Positions 1-6,611 are shown, counted from the stretch's first letter. The stretch: DNA of 9,264 nt from Pseudomonadota bacterium (GCA_030591195.1 JAUVBO010000048.1:1-9264), one strand, 5' to 3'. Notes: generated from the letters alone by a model not told the origin. A program made the numbers and translations.

Positions 1-1
1 C

Positions 2-298
2 ACGGTCGGACCGGGCAGCTGCACGGCCGACCAGCAGCAGCTTGCCGAGACCGTGCTCGAGCGCCGGTGCGAGGAACTGTCGGGCATCAGCGCCGGCAAG
101 GCCGACGGCGATCAGTCGAGCTGCACCGCGGCCCAACAGGCCGTCTGCGACGCCCACGCTTGCGCGGCAGAGATCACCCTCGCTCGCATCACGTTCTACC
201 TCTGGTCCCACCGTTGCGATCAGGTCAGCCAGGTCGATGACGGCCCGGACCCGTCCTTCCGCTGCGGCTGCTCGTACTTCATCCTGCCCCGGCCCTGA
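2..298 (+). CDS. C-terminal part of a cysteine-rich protein, function unknown
   Basis: The frame is open from the left window edge to a TGA at 296-298, giving the last 98 residues of a protein whose start lies outside. A GTG at 53 could serve as a start, but the same frame continues upstream with similar composition and another cysteine, so a longer protein is more likely. The fragment holds eight cysteines, including the local patterns C-x4-C (VCDAHAC) and RCGC near the end. The even number suggests disulfides and hence an exported protein, but no signal peptide is visible because the N-terminus is missing. I do not recognise the family. The next gene on the same strand begins 59 bp downstream, so co-transcription is possible. 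Confidence is moderate that it is a real gene and low on any function. Confidence 0.6.
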   Translation, partial: TVGPGSCTADQQQLAETVLERRCEELSGISAGKADGDQSSCTAAQQAVCDAHACAAEITLARITFYLWSHRCDQVSQVDDGPDPSFRCGCSYFILPRP

Positions 299-357
299 GG
301 CCGGCGGCACCAAAGCTAGACGCCTGGGACTCTTAGCGGCAGCCCGCGAAAGGACTG

Positions 358-1320
358 ATGGAACGAGCCCGGCTGACCTTCTTCGTCGAGCTTGAGGCGC
401 CGGCGCTCGACCGGCTGCTCGGGCAGACCCACGTCATCGCCGGCCTGCGTCGGCGGGGCGCGGCGATCTCGATGGCGATGCTCGACCGCTCGCCCGCCCG
501 CGCCTCGGCGATGCGGACCCTCGCCGAGGCTGGCGTCCCGGTCACCGCCTGGATCCTCGCCGACCCAGCCGACGGCTACTGGCTCGGCGTCGACAACGCG
601 GCCAAGGCCGGCGAGTGCTACCGCCGCGTGCGCGACTGGGCCATCGCCGAGCGGCTGCAGATCGAGACCATCGGGCTCGACATCGAGCTGCCCCGAGCCG
701 ACGCCGTCTCGCTGGCAAACCACGGCCTGCGCGCCCTGCGGCGGATGGCCCGACGGCGGCGGACCCGACGCCGGGTGTCCCAGGCCACCGAGCAGTACGC
801 CCGGCTGGTCGGCGAGATCCGTCGCGATGGCTTCCTGGTCGAGACCTATCAGCTGCCGCTGATCGTCGATGAGCGGCTGGCGCGCAGCACCGCGATCCAG
901 CGCACCTTCGGCCTGGTCGACGTGGTCTCCGACCGCGAGGTGTTGATGCTCTACCGGAGCTACCTGCCGCGGCTGCTCGGGCCGGCGGTGGTGAATGCCT
1001 ACGGCGCCAACGCCGACGCCATCGCCGTCGGGGTTACCGGTGGCGGCGTCGAGGAGCTGCTCTGCGACGACGGCCAGCACCTCGACTTCGAGCAGGTGTT
1101 GATCGACCTGCGCCGGGCCCGCCGCTACACCGACGAGCTCTACATCTTCTCGCTCGAGGGGTGCGTGGCCAGCGGCTACTTCGAGCGACTGATCGATGCC
1201 GACCTCGAGCAGGTGGCCAGGCCAGCCCTCGCGGCGGTGGTGACGCCCTTGCTGCGCAGCGCATTTCGACGGTTGCTGCGCACCGAGCCCCTCTGGGACC
1301 GGCTGGATCCCCAGGACTGA
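358..1320 (+). CDS. Conserved-type hypothetical protein, possible TIM-barrel fold
   Basis: This 320-residue protein starts at an ATG preceded by AAAGGA (349-354), a ribosome site placed rather close to the start. It has no signal peptide or membrane segment, so a cytoplasmic location is expected. The sequence alternates predicted strands and helices: a strand ending in TAWILADP near residue 65, the motif GLDIE with acidic residues D108 and E110, a strand with TYQLPL near 165, and VGVTGGG near 225. This layout resembles a TIM barrel, and the acidic strand-end motif recalls glycosidase-like barrels. That is inference from the pattern only, and I cannot assign a substrate. A very basic run (RRMARRRRTRRR) lies near residues 128-139, in a helix or loop after the GLDIE strand. 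It may be co-transcribed with the cysteine-rich gene upstream. The 167-bp gap downstream suggests the next gene has its own promoter. Confidence 0.75.
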   Translation: MERARLTFFVELEAPALDRLLGQTHVIAGLRRRGAAISMAMLDRSPARASAMRTLAEAGVPVTAWILADPADGYWLGVDNAAKAGECYRRVRDWAIAERLQIETIGLDIELPRADAVSLANHGLRALRRMARRRRTRRRVSQATEQYARLVGEIRRDGFLVETYQLPLIVDERLARSTAIQRTFGLVDVVSDREVLMLYRSYLPRLLGPAVVNAYGANADAIAVGVTGGGVEELLCDDGQHLDFEQVLIDLRRARRYTDELYIFSLEGCVASGYFERLIDADLEQVARPALAAVVTPLLRSAFRRLLRTEPLWDRLDPQD

Positions 1321-1487
1321 GCCCAAGACCATCGCGGTCGCGCCTTCCCCCCCAGCACGAGCCCGTACCATGGGATTAGTCCCCGTGGCAGGTGAGAACC
1401 GACAGATCCCATGCGAGGCAGCGACCGGTCCCCGATCGGAGAGATCCTGCGCGTTTTGATCAATGTTTTCAGTCGAGGATAGGTGGT
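1321..1487 (+). other. Leader region upstream of the ARB_07466-like gene
   Basis: This 167-bp spacer contains an 8-bp inverted repeat, CATGGGAT at 1369-1376 and ATCCCATG at 1406-1413, separated by 29 bp, and two short palindromes: CCGATCGG at 1432-1439 and TTGATCAA at 1456-1463. A 23-codon open frame (1411-1482) starts at ATG and ends in a TAG five bases before the downstream start, overlapping its ribosome site. I cannot identify a riboswitch family or a convincing sigma-70 promoter. The region could be a structured 5' leader or simply hold a promoter outside the common consensus. Confidence 0.3.
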
Positions 1488-3041
1488 ATGCGGCGTGCTT
1501 GGTTCCCGGGCATGACCCGACCAGGCCCAATGGCCCCACTGCTGATTCTCACCGCTGCCTGCACCTGGGCATTGTTGCCAGCTTGCGGGCACGACAGCGG
1601 CGACCACCCACCGACCGACGACGAGATCGGCTTCGTCCACCGGGCGGTGAGCTGCCCCCACGGGGGGCGCGTCAAGCCAGCGACGCCACTGTTCAGCAGC
1701 TCCATCGATGACTACGCCGGGTACGCTCCACAGACCCGCTGCAGCGGCTCGGCCAAGCCCGGGGTCAAGGCCTTCCGTGACCTGGTGCTCAAGACCTACC
1801 CCTGCACCAGCAGCGGCGGGATCGTCCGTGGCTGCAGCGCTGGCGGCCGCAGCGAGCACAAGGAGGGCCGCGCCTGGGACTGGATGGTCAGCTACCCCCA
1901 CCCGGCGGCCGCCGAGCTGCTCGAGTGGTTGCTGGCCACCGACGAGCACGGCAACCAGGCAGCCATGGCCCGCCGGCTGGGCATCATGTACATGATCTGG
2001 AATCGCAAGATCTGGAAGTCCTACCAGGCCCACCGCGGCTGGCAGAAGTACAACAAGAGCGCCCACCGCGACCACGTGCACTTCAGCTTCAGCTGGGCCG
2101 CCGCGAAGAAGCAGACCTCGTTCTGGAGCGCCCAGTGCCCGGCCCAGGGCTGCCCTGGCGGCTGCGAGCCCCTCGACAGCACCGGCGGCATCATCGACGA
2201 GACCTCGCCGTGCATCGAGCTCCACGGCAAGAGCCAGTACTGGAGGGCGGTGGAGGGACAGGGATGGGGCGGCTCGCTGCTATGGACCAACGCCTACCAG
2301 AGCTCTGCACCCTCGAACTGGGCGCGCTGGCGGATCAAGCTGCAGCAGGCGGGTCGCTACCGGGTGGAATACCACGCCGACGACGACTACTCGGTCTACG
2401 ACGCGGCCCGCTACCAGGTGCGCCACGACGGCCAGACCTCCGAGGTGATCGTCGACCTGTCCACGGCGCTGAGCGGGTGGTACGAGCTCGGCGTGTTCGA
2501 GTTTGCCGTCACCGGCGACCAGCACGTCTCGCTCTATGACAACTACAGCGGCTCCGTCGCGTCGAGCCAGCACATCGCCATCGACGCCGTCCGCCTGACT
2601 CTGGTCGACAGCAACGGCGACCCGGTGCCGCTGATCGCCGAAGGGGAGATCATCGACGACGACGAGCTCCCCAACGAGCCCGACGAGGACCCGGCGCCTG
2701 CTCCCGAGCGAGCGCTGGCCGCTCCGTTCGTCGAGCCCGCACCCCAAGAAGCTCCCCGTGCCTCCGGCGGCTGCTCGATCGGCAGCCCCTCCGGGGTCAC
2801 CCCCGCCTGGCCGCTCCTCCCAGCCCTCCTGCTGCTCGGCCTGCTCGCCCGCCCCCTGCCGCCGCCTCTAGAATGCGAAGGTCGCCGAGACGTTTCATCT
2901 CGGCGACCTTCGCATCCTCTTCTGGTGCTCCTCAGCCCCCACGACCGCTCCGGGCATGGCCGAGGCTCCTCAGCCCGCGGTCTGCAGGGCGTTGATCGAG
3001 TGAGCGAAGCAAGGCCCGCGCAGCGGTCTGCAGGGCGTTGA
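1488..3041 (+). CDS. Secreted ARB_07466-like / golvesin-like domain protein with MYXO-CTERM-type tail (probable frameshift near the 3' end)
   Basis: The ATG at 1488 is preceded by GAGG (1475-1478). An upstream GTG at 1392 in the same frame lacks support. The N-terminus is a signal peptide ending in the lipobox-like LLPAC (C33), so a lipoprotein is likely. Residues about 65-215 match the ARB_07466-like C-terminal domain seen in secreted actinobacterial proteins. They include SEHKEGRAWDW (H124, D131) and HRDHVHFSFSW (H193, H196, H198), resembling the H/D/H metal site of DD-peptidase-fold enzymes. A peptidoglycan-hydrolase role is inferred. Residues about 233-374 resemble the golvesin C-terminal-like beta domain. 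An acidic, Pro-rich linker, Gly-Gly-Cys-Ser (C429) and a hydrophobic segment follow, as in MYXO-CTERM proteins cleaved by a myxosortase. As read, the frame passes a hairpin and repeats to a stop at 3039-3041 (517 aa). Removing one C from the run at 2852-2856 gives an Arg-Arg end and a TAG at 2869-2871 (460 aa), which I consider the real product. Confidence 0.8.
   Translation: MRRAWFPGMTRPGPMAPLLILTAACTWALLPACGHDSGDHPPTDDEIGFVHRAVSCPHGGRVKPATPLFSSSIDDYAGYAPQTRCSGSAKPGVKAFRDLVLKTYPCTSSGGIVRGCSAGGRSEHKEGRAWDWMVSYPHPAAAELLEWLLATDEHGNQAAMARRLGIMYMIWNRKIWKSYQAHRGWQKYNKSAHRDHVHFSFSWAAAKKQTSFWSAQCPAQGCPGGCEPLDSTGGIIDETSPCIELHGKSQYWRAVEGQGWGGSLLWTNAYQSSAPSNWARWRIKLQQAGRYRVEYHADDDYSVYDAARYQVRHDGQTSEVIVDLSTALSGWYELGVFEFAVTGDQHVSLYDNYSGSVASSQHIAIDAVRLTLVDSNGDPVPLIAEGEIIDDDELPNEPDEDPAPAPERALAAPFVEPAPQEAPRASGGCSIGSPSGVTPAWPLLPALLLLGLLARPLPPPLECEGRRDVSSRRPSHPLLVLLSPHDRSGHGRGSSARGLQGVDRVSEARPAQRSAGR
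2873..2915 (+). terminator. Strong hairpin, likely transcription terminator of the ARB_07466-like gene
   Basis: An 18-bp perfect inverted repeat (arms 2873-2890 and 2898-2915) encloses a 7-base loop, CGTTTCA. It begins two bases after the out-of-frame TAG at 2869-2871. There is no clean T-tract after it (CCTCTTCTGG), so it is not a textbook intrinsic terminator. Its position and stability still fit transcript ending or 3' protection. The reading frame running through it is a main reason to think the annotated C-terminus is frameshifted. Confidence 0.6.
2927..2976. repeat. 12-bp direct repeat pair
   Basis: GCTCCTCAGCCC occurs at 2927-2938 and again at 2965-2976, a period of 38 bp. The second copy directly abuts the 46-bp tandem repeat. 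Both copies lie in the spacer between two convergent genes. Significance is unknown, and in GC-rich DNA a short repeat like this may be chance or residue of local duplication. Confidence 0.4.
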
Positions 3042-3068
3042 TCGAGTGAGCGAAGCAAGGCCCGCGCA
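2977..3068. repeat. Two perfect tandem copies of a 46-bp unit
   Basis: The 46-bp unit at 2977-3022 is repeated without any mismatch or spacer at 3023-3068. The match breaks at both ends (2976 against 3022, and 3069 against 3023). The unit starts GCGGTCTGCAGGGCGTTGAT and ends AAGGCCCGCGCA. It lies in the 3' spacer between two convergent genes, and the overextended frame of the upstream gene runs through it. Perfect identity points to recent duplication or replication slippage. It may belong to a dispersed intergenic repeat family of this genome, which one window cannot show. Confidence 0.9.
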
Positions 3069-3111
3069 AGCAGGGCCCGTTGTGGGGTGAGCCGGAGCCG
3101 AAGGCGAAGGC

Positions 3112-3136
3112 GAGGGGAGCTTGCGAAGCTCCCCTC
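3112..3136 (-). terminator. Hairpin downstream of the L,D-transpeptidase gene
   Basis: Arms GAGGGGAGCTT (3112-3122) and AAGCTCCCCTC (3126-3136) form an 11-bp perfect stem with a 3-base loop, or 9 bp with a looser loop. It lies one base beyond the TGA of the minus-strand gene (3140-3138). No T-tract follows in the minus direction, so it is a candidate terminator or 3' stabiliser rather than a certain one. As a palindrome it could also act on read-through from the opposite strand. Confidence 0.5.
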
Positions 3137-3137
3137 T

Positions 3138-5204
3138 TCAGATCGTCTGCTTCTGCGTCATCGCGCTGCCGTTTTTCTTCGGCTGCCGCTGCCGGATGTC
3201 TTCCTGGTAGACCTTGCCCGGCTTCTTGACGTAGTCCTCGTAGGGCTGCTTGCGCTTGCCGCGGATGCGGCCCTCGAGCACGTTGACCGGCACTGGCGGG
3301 GTCAGCTCGTAGTAGTAGCCCCGGGTGTGCAGGTTGATCTGGAACTCCTCGCCCTTGTGCTCGAAGCGGTGGCGGAAGGCCAGGTGGCTCTGGCCGATGC
3401 GCTTGAACTTCCGGTGGCGCAGCACGTACGAGAAGAGCCGCACGGCGCGGTAGTTGAACAGCCGGTGGCAGCCGTGGGAGAAGCGGCCGAGGATGCTCAT
3501 GTAGTTGACGCTGCCGTGGGTCCGGATCTGGTTGTCGTGTCCAGCCTTGGTCCAGTGGAACGCCGCCACCAGACCGTAGGCCGACGCGTAGCCCGGGCCG
3601 ACGGTGCTCTGGGCTACCACGCGCTGGCTGCGGCCGCGCACCGGGCGGATCTTGACCATGTCGTGGGACGGGGTCGCCTTGGGCGGCACCCACACCGGCC
3701 CGGCGACGATTCTCTTCCAGACCCGCTTGCCGATGTCGGAGACCTTGTACTTGACGTACTCCTCGTTGTGGCGCATCTCGAGGTTCCAGCCGCCGATGGT
3801 CGTCCGCCAGCGCACCAGCGGCACCTTGTGGCCGTTGTAGTTGACGTAGAAGGTCAGGCTCGGCAGGCGGCTTCGCGGCTGGGGGATCCGCCGGCCCTTG
3901 TCGTCGTAGGGCAGGTCGTACCAGATGTCGCCGCGGTTGATGATCGTCTCGAGCTCCATGTGGTCCGCGTAGTACTCGGGCAGCGGCGGCAGCTTGACCG
4001 CGACGAGCAGCCGCTTGAAGTCGTCCTCAGAGTGAGCCTTGATGAACGCCTGCGCCTTCTCGGAGTCGGTCAACCCCATCTGGTGCAGCACCGCCCGGGT
4101 GAACTCCTCGACCAGGTTGCGCACCCGGTGCTTGTTGCCGTCGGCGCCGACGAAGCTCGCCCGTCGCCCGGCCGTCCCGTCCTCGAGGATGCCGGCGGCG
4201 CTGATCACGCGCTCGGCGATGACCCGCTTGAGCGACTCGTAGTGGTTCTCCACCGGCTTGCGGCCCAAGGCGTTGCCGGTCTTCTGGAAGATCATCCCCC
4301 AGCCGTAGATGTCGTGCTTGCGCTCGAACCGGCGCAGGGCTTGACGGACCTGCCAGTTGATGATCCCGGGCTTGATCCGCGGCTTGCGGCGGCCGAACAT
4401 CCCCTCGCAGACGAGCCGCCGCTGCATCGCGCGGATCGCCCGGTACCGCCACTGGGCCTTCTGGTACTTGCGAGCCACCTTGCGGTAGGCCTTGCGCTCG
4501 AGCAGCGCCTCGAGCGTCCGAACCCGCGCCTTGCGCAGCGCCCGGCGATAGTGACCTCGGGCGCCATAGTAGCGCTTCTCGATCGCCTTGCTGCCCCGCG
4601 CGTCGACCACCCGCACCGGCCCGTGGTACTCGCGAAACAGCTCGTAGTCGAGCTTGTCGTAGCAGGGGCGCTGCTCGTCGTCGATCAGGCGACGCCGGAG
4701 CACGGTCAGCGACGGCGGGATGCCGTAGACCTCGAGGTAGTTATGCTGGCCCCGGCGCAGCTTGGCGCCGTTGAGGTTGGTCTTGTCGTTGGCCAGCCGG
4801 ACGTAGTTGTCGACGTACTGGTTAGCCTTGTAGTCGTCGCCGCCCGGCGTCTGGGACCAGAAGATGTACGGCACCCAGTCGTCGCTGAGGTCGACCACGG
4901 TCAGCCCCACCGAGCGCGCCTCGTCGATGTCCATCACCCGCCGCTGGCCGTCAACGTAGGCCCAGACCCGGCGCGCGGCCGGGACCTGATCCGGTGGGGT
5001 GAAGCGCGGGGCTGCCGCGGCCGGCACGTCGGTGCTGGCGCCCGATCCTCCGAGGATCGGCTGGGAGGACGGATGGTTCGGTTTCTGGTTCGGCGTGCCG
5101 GCGGCAGGGCAGCCTAGCCCGGCCAGCGTCAGCGCCGTCAAGGTGGCGATGAGATGGCGCATCTTCGGTTTTCCTGGGTCGGCGTCGCGCCAGCGACCGT
5201 GCAT
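3138..5204 (-). CDS. Large L,D-transpeptidase, YkuD family, exported
   Basis: The 688-residue product links or remodels peptidoglycan: YkuD-type enzymes form 3-3 crosslinks or attach proteins to stem peptides outside the inner membrane, through a cysteine thioester. The catalytic signature is clear: H563, then S576-H577-G578-C579, in the stretch GRFSHGCHRLFN. The YkuD domain spans roughly residues 445-600, starting at LTFYVNYNGHKVPLVRW. A hydrophobic signal segment lies at about 18-31 with C32 after GLG, a poor lipobox, so either lipid anchoring or simple export is possible. A Pro/Ser linker follows, then a very basic helical region (about 200-265) and a segment (about 281-303, NWQVRQALRRFERKHDIYGWG) resembling a peptidoglycan-binding repeat. 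The C-terminal tail is also basic. I chose the ATG at 5204 because a full AGGAGG lies five bases upstream. The ATG at 5162 (674 aa) gives a more usual signal peptide and has a weaker AGGA. Confidence 0.9.
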   Translation of the reverse strand: MHGRWRDADPGKPKMRHLIATLTALTLAGLGCPAAGTPNQKPNHPSSQPILGGSGASTDVPAAAAPRFTPPDQVPAARRVWAYVDGQRRVMDIDEARSVGLTVVDLSDDWVPYIFWSQTPGGDDYKANQYVDNYVRLANDKTNLNGAKLRRGQHNYLEVYGIPPSLTVLRRRLIDDEQRPCYDKLDYELFREYHGPVRVVDARGSKAIEKRYYGARGHYRRALRKARVRTLEALLERKAYRKVARKYQKAQWRYRAIRAMQRRLVCEGMFGRRKPRIKPGIINWQVRQALRRFERKHDIYGWGMIFQKTGNALGRKPVENHYESLKRVIAERVISAAGILEDGTAGRRASFVGADGNKHRVRNLVEEFTRAVLHQMGLTDSEKAQAFIKAHSEDDFKRLLVAVKLPPLPEYYADHMELETIINRGDIWYDLPYDDKGRRIPQPRSRLPSLTFYVNYNGHKVPLVRWRTTIGGWNLEMRHNEEYVKYKVSDIGKRVWKRIVAGPVWVPPKATPSHDMVKIRPVRGRSQRVVAQSTVGPGYASAYGLVAAFHWTKAGHDNQIRTHGSVNYMSILGRFSHGCHRLFNYRAVRLFSYVLRHRKFKRIGQSHLAFRHRFEHKGEEFQINLHTRGYYYELTPPVPVNVLEGRIRGKRKQPYEDYVKKPGKVYQEDIRQRQPKKNGSAMTQKQTI

Positions 5205-5209
5205 CGATC

Positions 5210-5215
5210 CCTCCT
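5210..5215 (-). promoter_or_regulatory. Ribosome binding site favouring the 5204 start
   Basis: On the minus strand AGGAGG occupies 5215-5210, five bases ahead of the ATG at 5204. It decides between two in-frame starts 14 codons apart. The inner ATG at 5162 has only AGGA at a nine-base distance. Confidence 0.65.
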
Positions 5216-5256
5216 GACGGGCTCCTACTACCGGAACCGTCTCGATGACCATACTA

Positions 5257-5286
5257 GTATTACGCTGCTGGCGTTTCGAGTTTCCA
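5257..5286 (-). promoter_or_regulatory. Possible promoter of the L,D-transpeptidase gene with an overlapping palindrome
   Basis: Reading the minus strand, TGGAAA (5286-5281) and TAATAC (5262-5257) are separated by 18 bases and lie 53 bp before the ATG at 5204. The -10 element is good and the -35 weak. A perfect 10-bp palindrome, ATACTAGTAT (5251-5260), overlaps the -10 element and could be an operator. The divergent spacer 5205-5372 is clearly AT-richer than the genes on either side. Promoters for ispG must also lie here, but none stands out. Confidence 0.3.
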
Positions 5287-5357
5287 CCGCTGAATACCCT
5301 TTCCGCTGTTATCTCATCATGTAACGTATGGCTGAGGCGCGATCGTCGCGCAAGGTT

Positions 5358-5362
5358 AGGAG
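5358..5362 (+). promoter_or_regulatory. Ribosome binding site of ispG
   Basis: AGGAG lies ten bases before the ATG at 5373. The in-frame ATG at 5328, 15 codons upstream, has no purine-rich site before it and would add a basic tail untypical of IspG. The site therefore favours the 5373 start. Confidence 0.6.
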
Positions 5363-5372
5363 ACCGCGGCCA

Positions 5373-6602
5373 ATGCCGACTCAGCCCCTCCACCAGACCG
5401 TCGCCGTGGGCGTCGGACCGGTGACCATCGGCGGCGACGCACCGATCGTGGTCCAGTCGATGACCAACACCGACACGGCAGACGCGGCGGCCACCGCCGC
5501 CCAGGCGGGCGAGCTCGCCCGGGCGGGCTCGGAGCTGGTGCGGGTGACGGTCAACAACGACGGAGCAGCCGCCGCGGTGCCCGAGATTCGCCAGCGGCTC
5601 GACGACCAGGGTCTTGCCGGCGTGCCCTTGGTGGGCGATTTCCACTACCGTGGCCACCTGCTGCTGACCGCCCACCCGCCGCTCGCTCGCGCCCTCGGCA
5701 AGTACCGGATCAACCCCGGCAACGTCGGCGTCGGCGCGCGCCAGGACGACAACTTCCGCACGGTGATCCAGGTCGCCCTCGACGCCGACCGTCCCGTGCG
5801 CATCGGCGTCAACTGGGGCTCGCTCGACCGGCGGCTGGTGGCCGAGTTGCTGGACGACAACGCCCGGCGATCCTCCCCGCTGCCGCTGCGGGAGGTGCAG
5901 ATCGAGGCGATGATCGCCTCGGCCTTGCGTTCGGCCGCGGCCGCCGAGGGCTGGGGCCTGCCCCGCGAGCGGATCGTGCTCAGCGTCAAGACGTCGCGCC
6001 CCCGCGACCTCTGGACGGCCTACGAGCGACTCGCCGGCCGCACCAACCACGCCTTGCACCTGGGGCTAACCGAGGCCGGTCTGGGTCCGCGCGCGATCGC
6101 CGCCAGCGCCGTGGCGCTCGCCCCGCTGCTCGCCCGGGGCATCGGCGACACGATCCGCGTCTCACTGACCCCCGAGCCGGGCGCCAGCCGGACGCTCGAG
6201 GTGCAGGTCTGCCAGTCGATCCTCCAGAGCCTCGAGCTGCGGACGTTTTCGCCGACGGTGACCGCTTGCCCTGGCTGCGGCCGCACCAGCTCCGAGCGGT
6301 TCTGCCAGCTCGCCCGCCAGGTGGAGGATCAGCTGCGCGCCTGGATGCCCGAGTGGCGCGAGCGTTACCCGGGCGTGGAGCAGCTCAAGGTGGCTGTGAT
6401 GGGTTGCGTGGTCAACGGCCCCGGCGAGTCACGCCACGCCGACATCGGCATCAGCCTGCCCGGGGCAGGTGAGAACCCCCGCGCGCCGGTCTACGTCGCC
6501 GGCGAGCTGGCGCAGACCCTCGAGGGACCGCGGCTGGCCGAGGACTTCCTGTCGTTGATCGAAGCCTACGTCGAGCGCCGCTTCGGCCGCGACGGTTCGT
6601 GA
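5373..6602 (+). CDS. ispG: 4-hydroxy-3-methylbut-2-enyl diphosphate synthase (IspG/GcpE)
   Basis: IspG performs the penultimate step of the MEP isoprenoid pathway in the cytoplasm: reductive ring opening of methylerythritol cyclodiphosphate to HMBPP, using a [4Fe-4S] cluster and electrons from flavodoxin or ferredoxin. The 409-residue protein is full length, slightly longer than the E. coli enzyme. The N-terminal TIM-barrel motifs are intact: [12 protein letters not shown] near residue 25, GDFHYRGH near 88, [10 protein letters not shown] near 110, RIGVNWGSL near 143 and LHLGLTEAG near 230. The C-terminal cluster domain keeps C299 and C302 (ACPGCGR), C345 and E352 (GCVVNGPGE). The DFHYRGH and ACPGCGR forms resemble alpha- and betaproteobacterial versions more than E. 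coli. It stands alone, with divergent and convergent neighbours of unrelated function, so a monocistronic transcript is likely. The gene ends nine bases from the stop of the convergent small gene. Confidence 0.97.
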   Translation: MPTQPLHQTVAVGVGPVTIGGDAPIVVQSMTNTDTADAAATAAQAGELARAGSELVRVTVNNDGAAAAVPEIRQRLDDQGLAGVPLVGDFHYRGHLLLTAHPPLARALGKYRINPGNVGVGARQDDNFRTVIQVALDADRPVRIGVNWGSLDRRLVAELLDDNARRSSPLPLREVQIEAMIASALRSAAAAEGWGLPRERIVLSVKTSRPRDLWTAYERLAGRTNHALHLGLTEAGLGPRAIAASAVALAPLLARGIGDTIRVSLTPEPGASRTLEVQVCQSILQSLELRTFSPTVTACPGCGRTSSERFCQLARQVEDQLRAWMPEWRERYPGVEQLKVAVMGCVVNGPGESRHADIGISLPGAGENPRAPVYVAGELAQTLEGPRLAEDFLSLIEAYVERRFGRDGS

Positions 6603-6611
6603 CGAGGGTTG

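Noticed and set aside
1387..1400. The 14-mer GGCAGGTGAGAACC occurs here and at 6464-6477 inside ispG
   Set aside because: A 14-base match in a 9-kb GC-rich window is plausible by chance. The second copy is ordinary coding sequence, and nothing around the two sites agrees.
1365..1445. Riboswitch in the leader of the ARB_07466-like gene
   Set aside because: Short pairings exist, but I could not match any known riboswitch core, and the downstream gene is not a metabolite-controlled type.
316..1539. Long minus-strand open frame of 407 codons opposite the 320-aa gene
   Set aside because: High GC with GC-rich third positions creates long antisense frames. Its translation is a low-complexity mix of Gly, Val, Asp, Leu, His and Arg without domains, and it spans a real gene and a spacer.
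2872..3041. C-terminal extension of the ARB_07466-like protein as a genuine domain
   Set aside because: It is translated from the hairpin and the tandem repeats, has no recognisable character, and follows a hydrophobic tail that is normally terminal.
2977..3068. CRISPR-like repeat
   Set aside because: There are only two copies and they are directly adjacent with no spacer. No cas gene is present.
3087..5117. Plus-strand open frame of 676 codons opposite the L,D-transpeptidase
   Set aside because: The minus strand holds a clear catalytic signature and a ribosome site. The plus-strand product is a repetitive Val/Leu/Asp/Ala string typical of antisense frames, and it extends from the repeat block.
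5205..6059. Upstream extension of the L,D-transpeptidase frame into ispG on the opposite strand
   Set aside because: The frame is open by chance across ispG. The ribosome site at 5210-5215 and the signal peptide place the start at 5204 or 5162.
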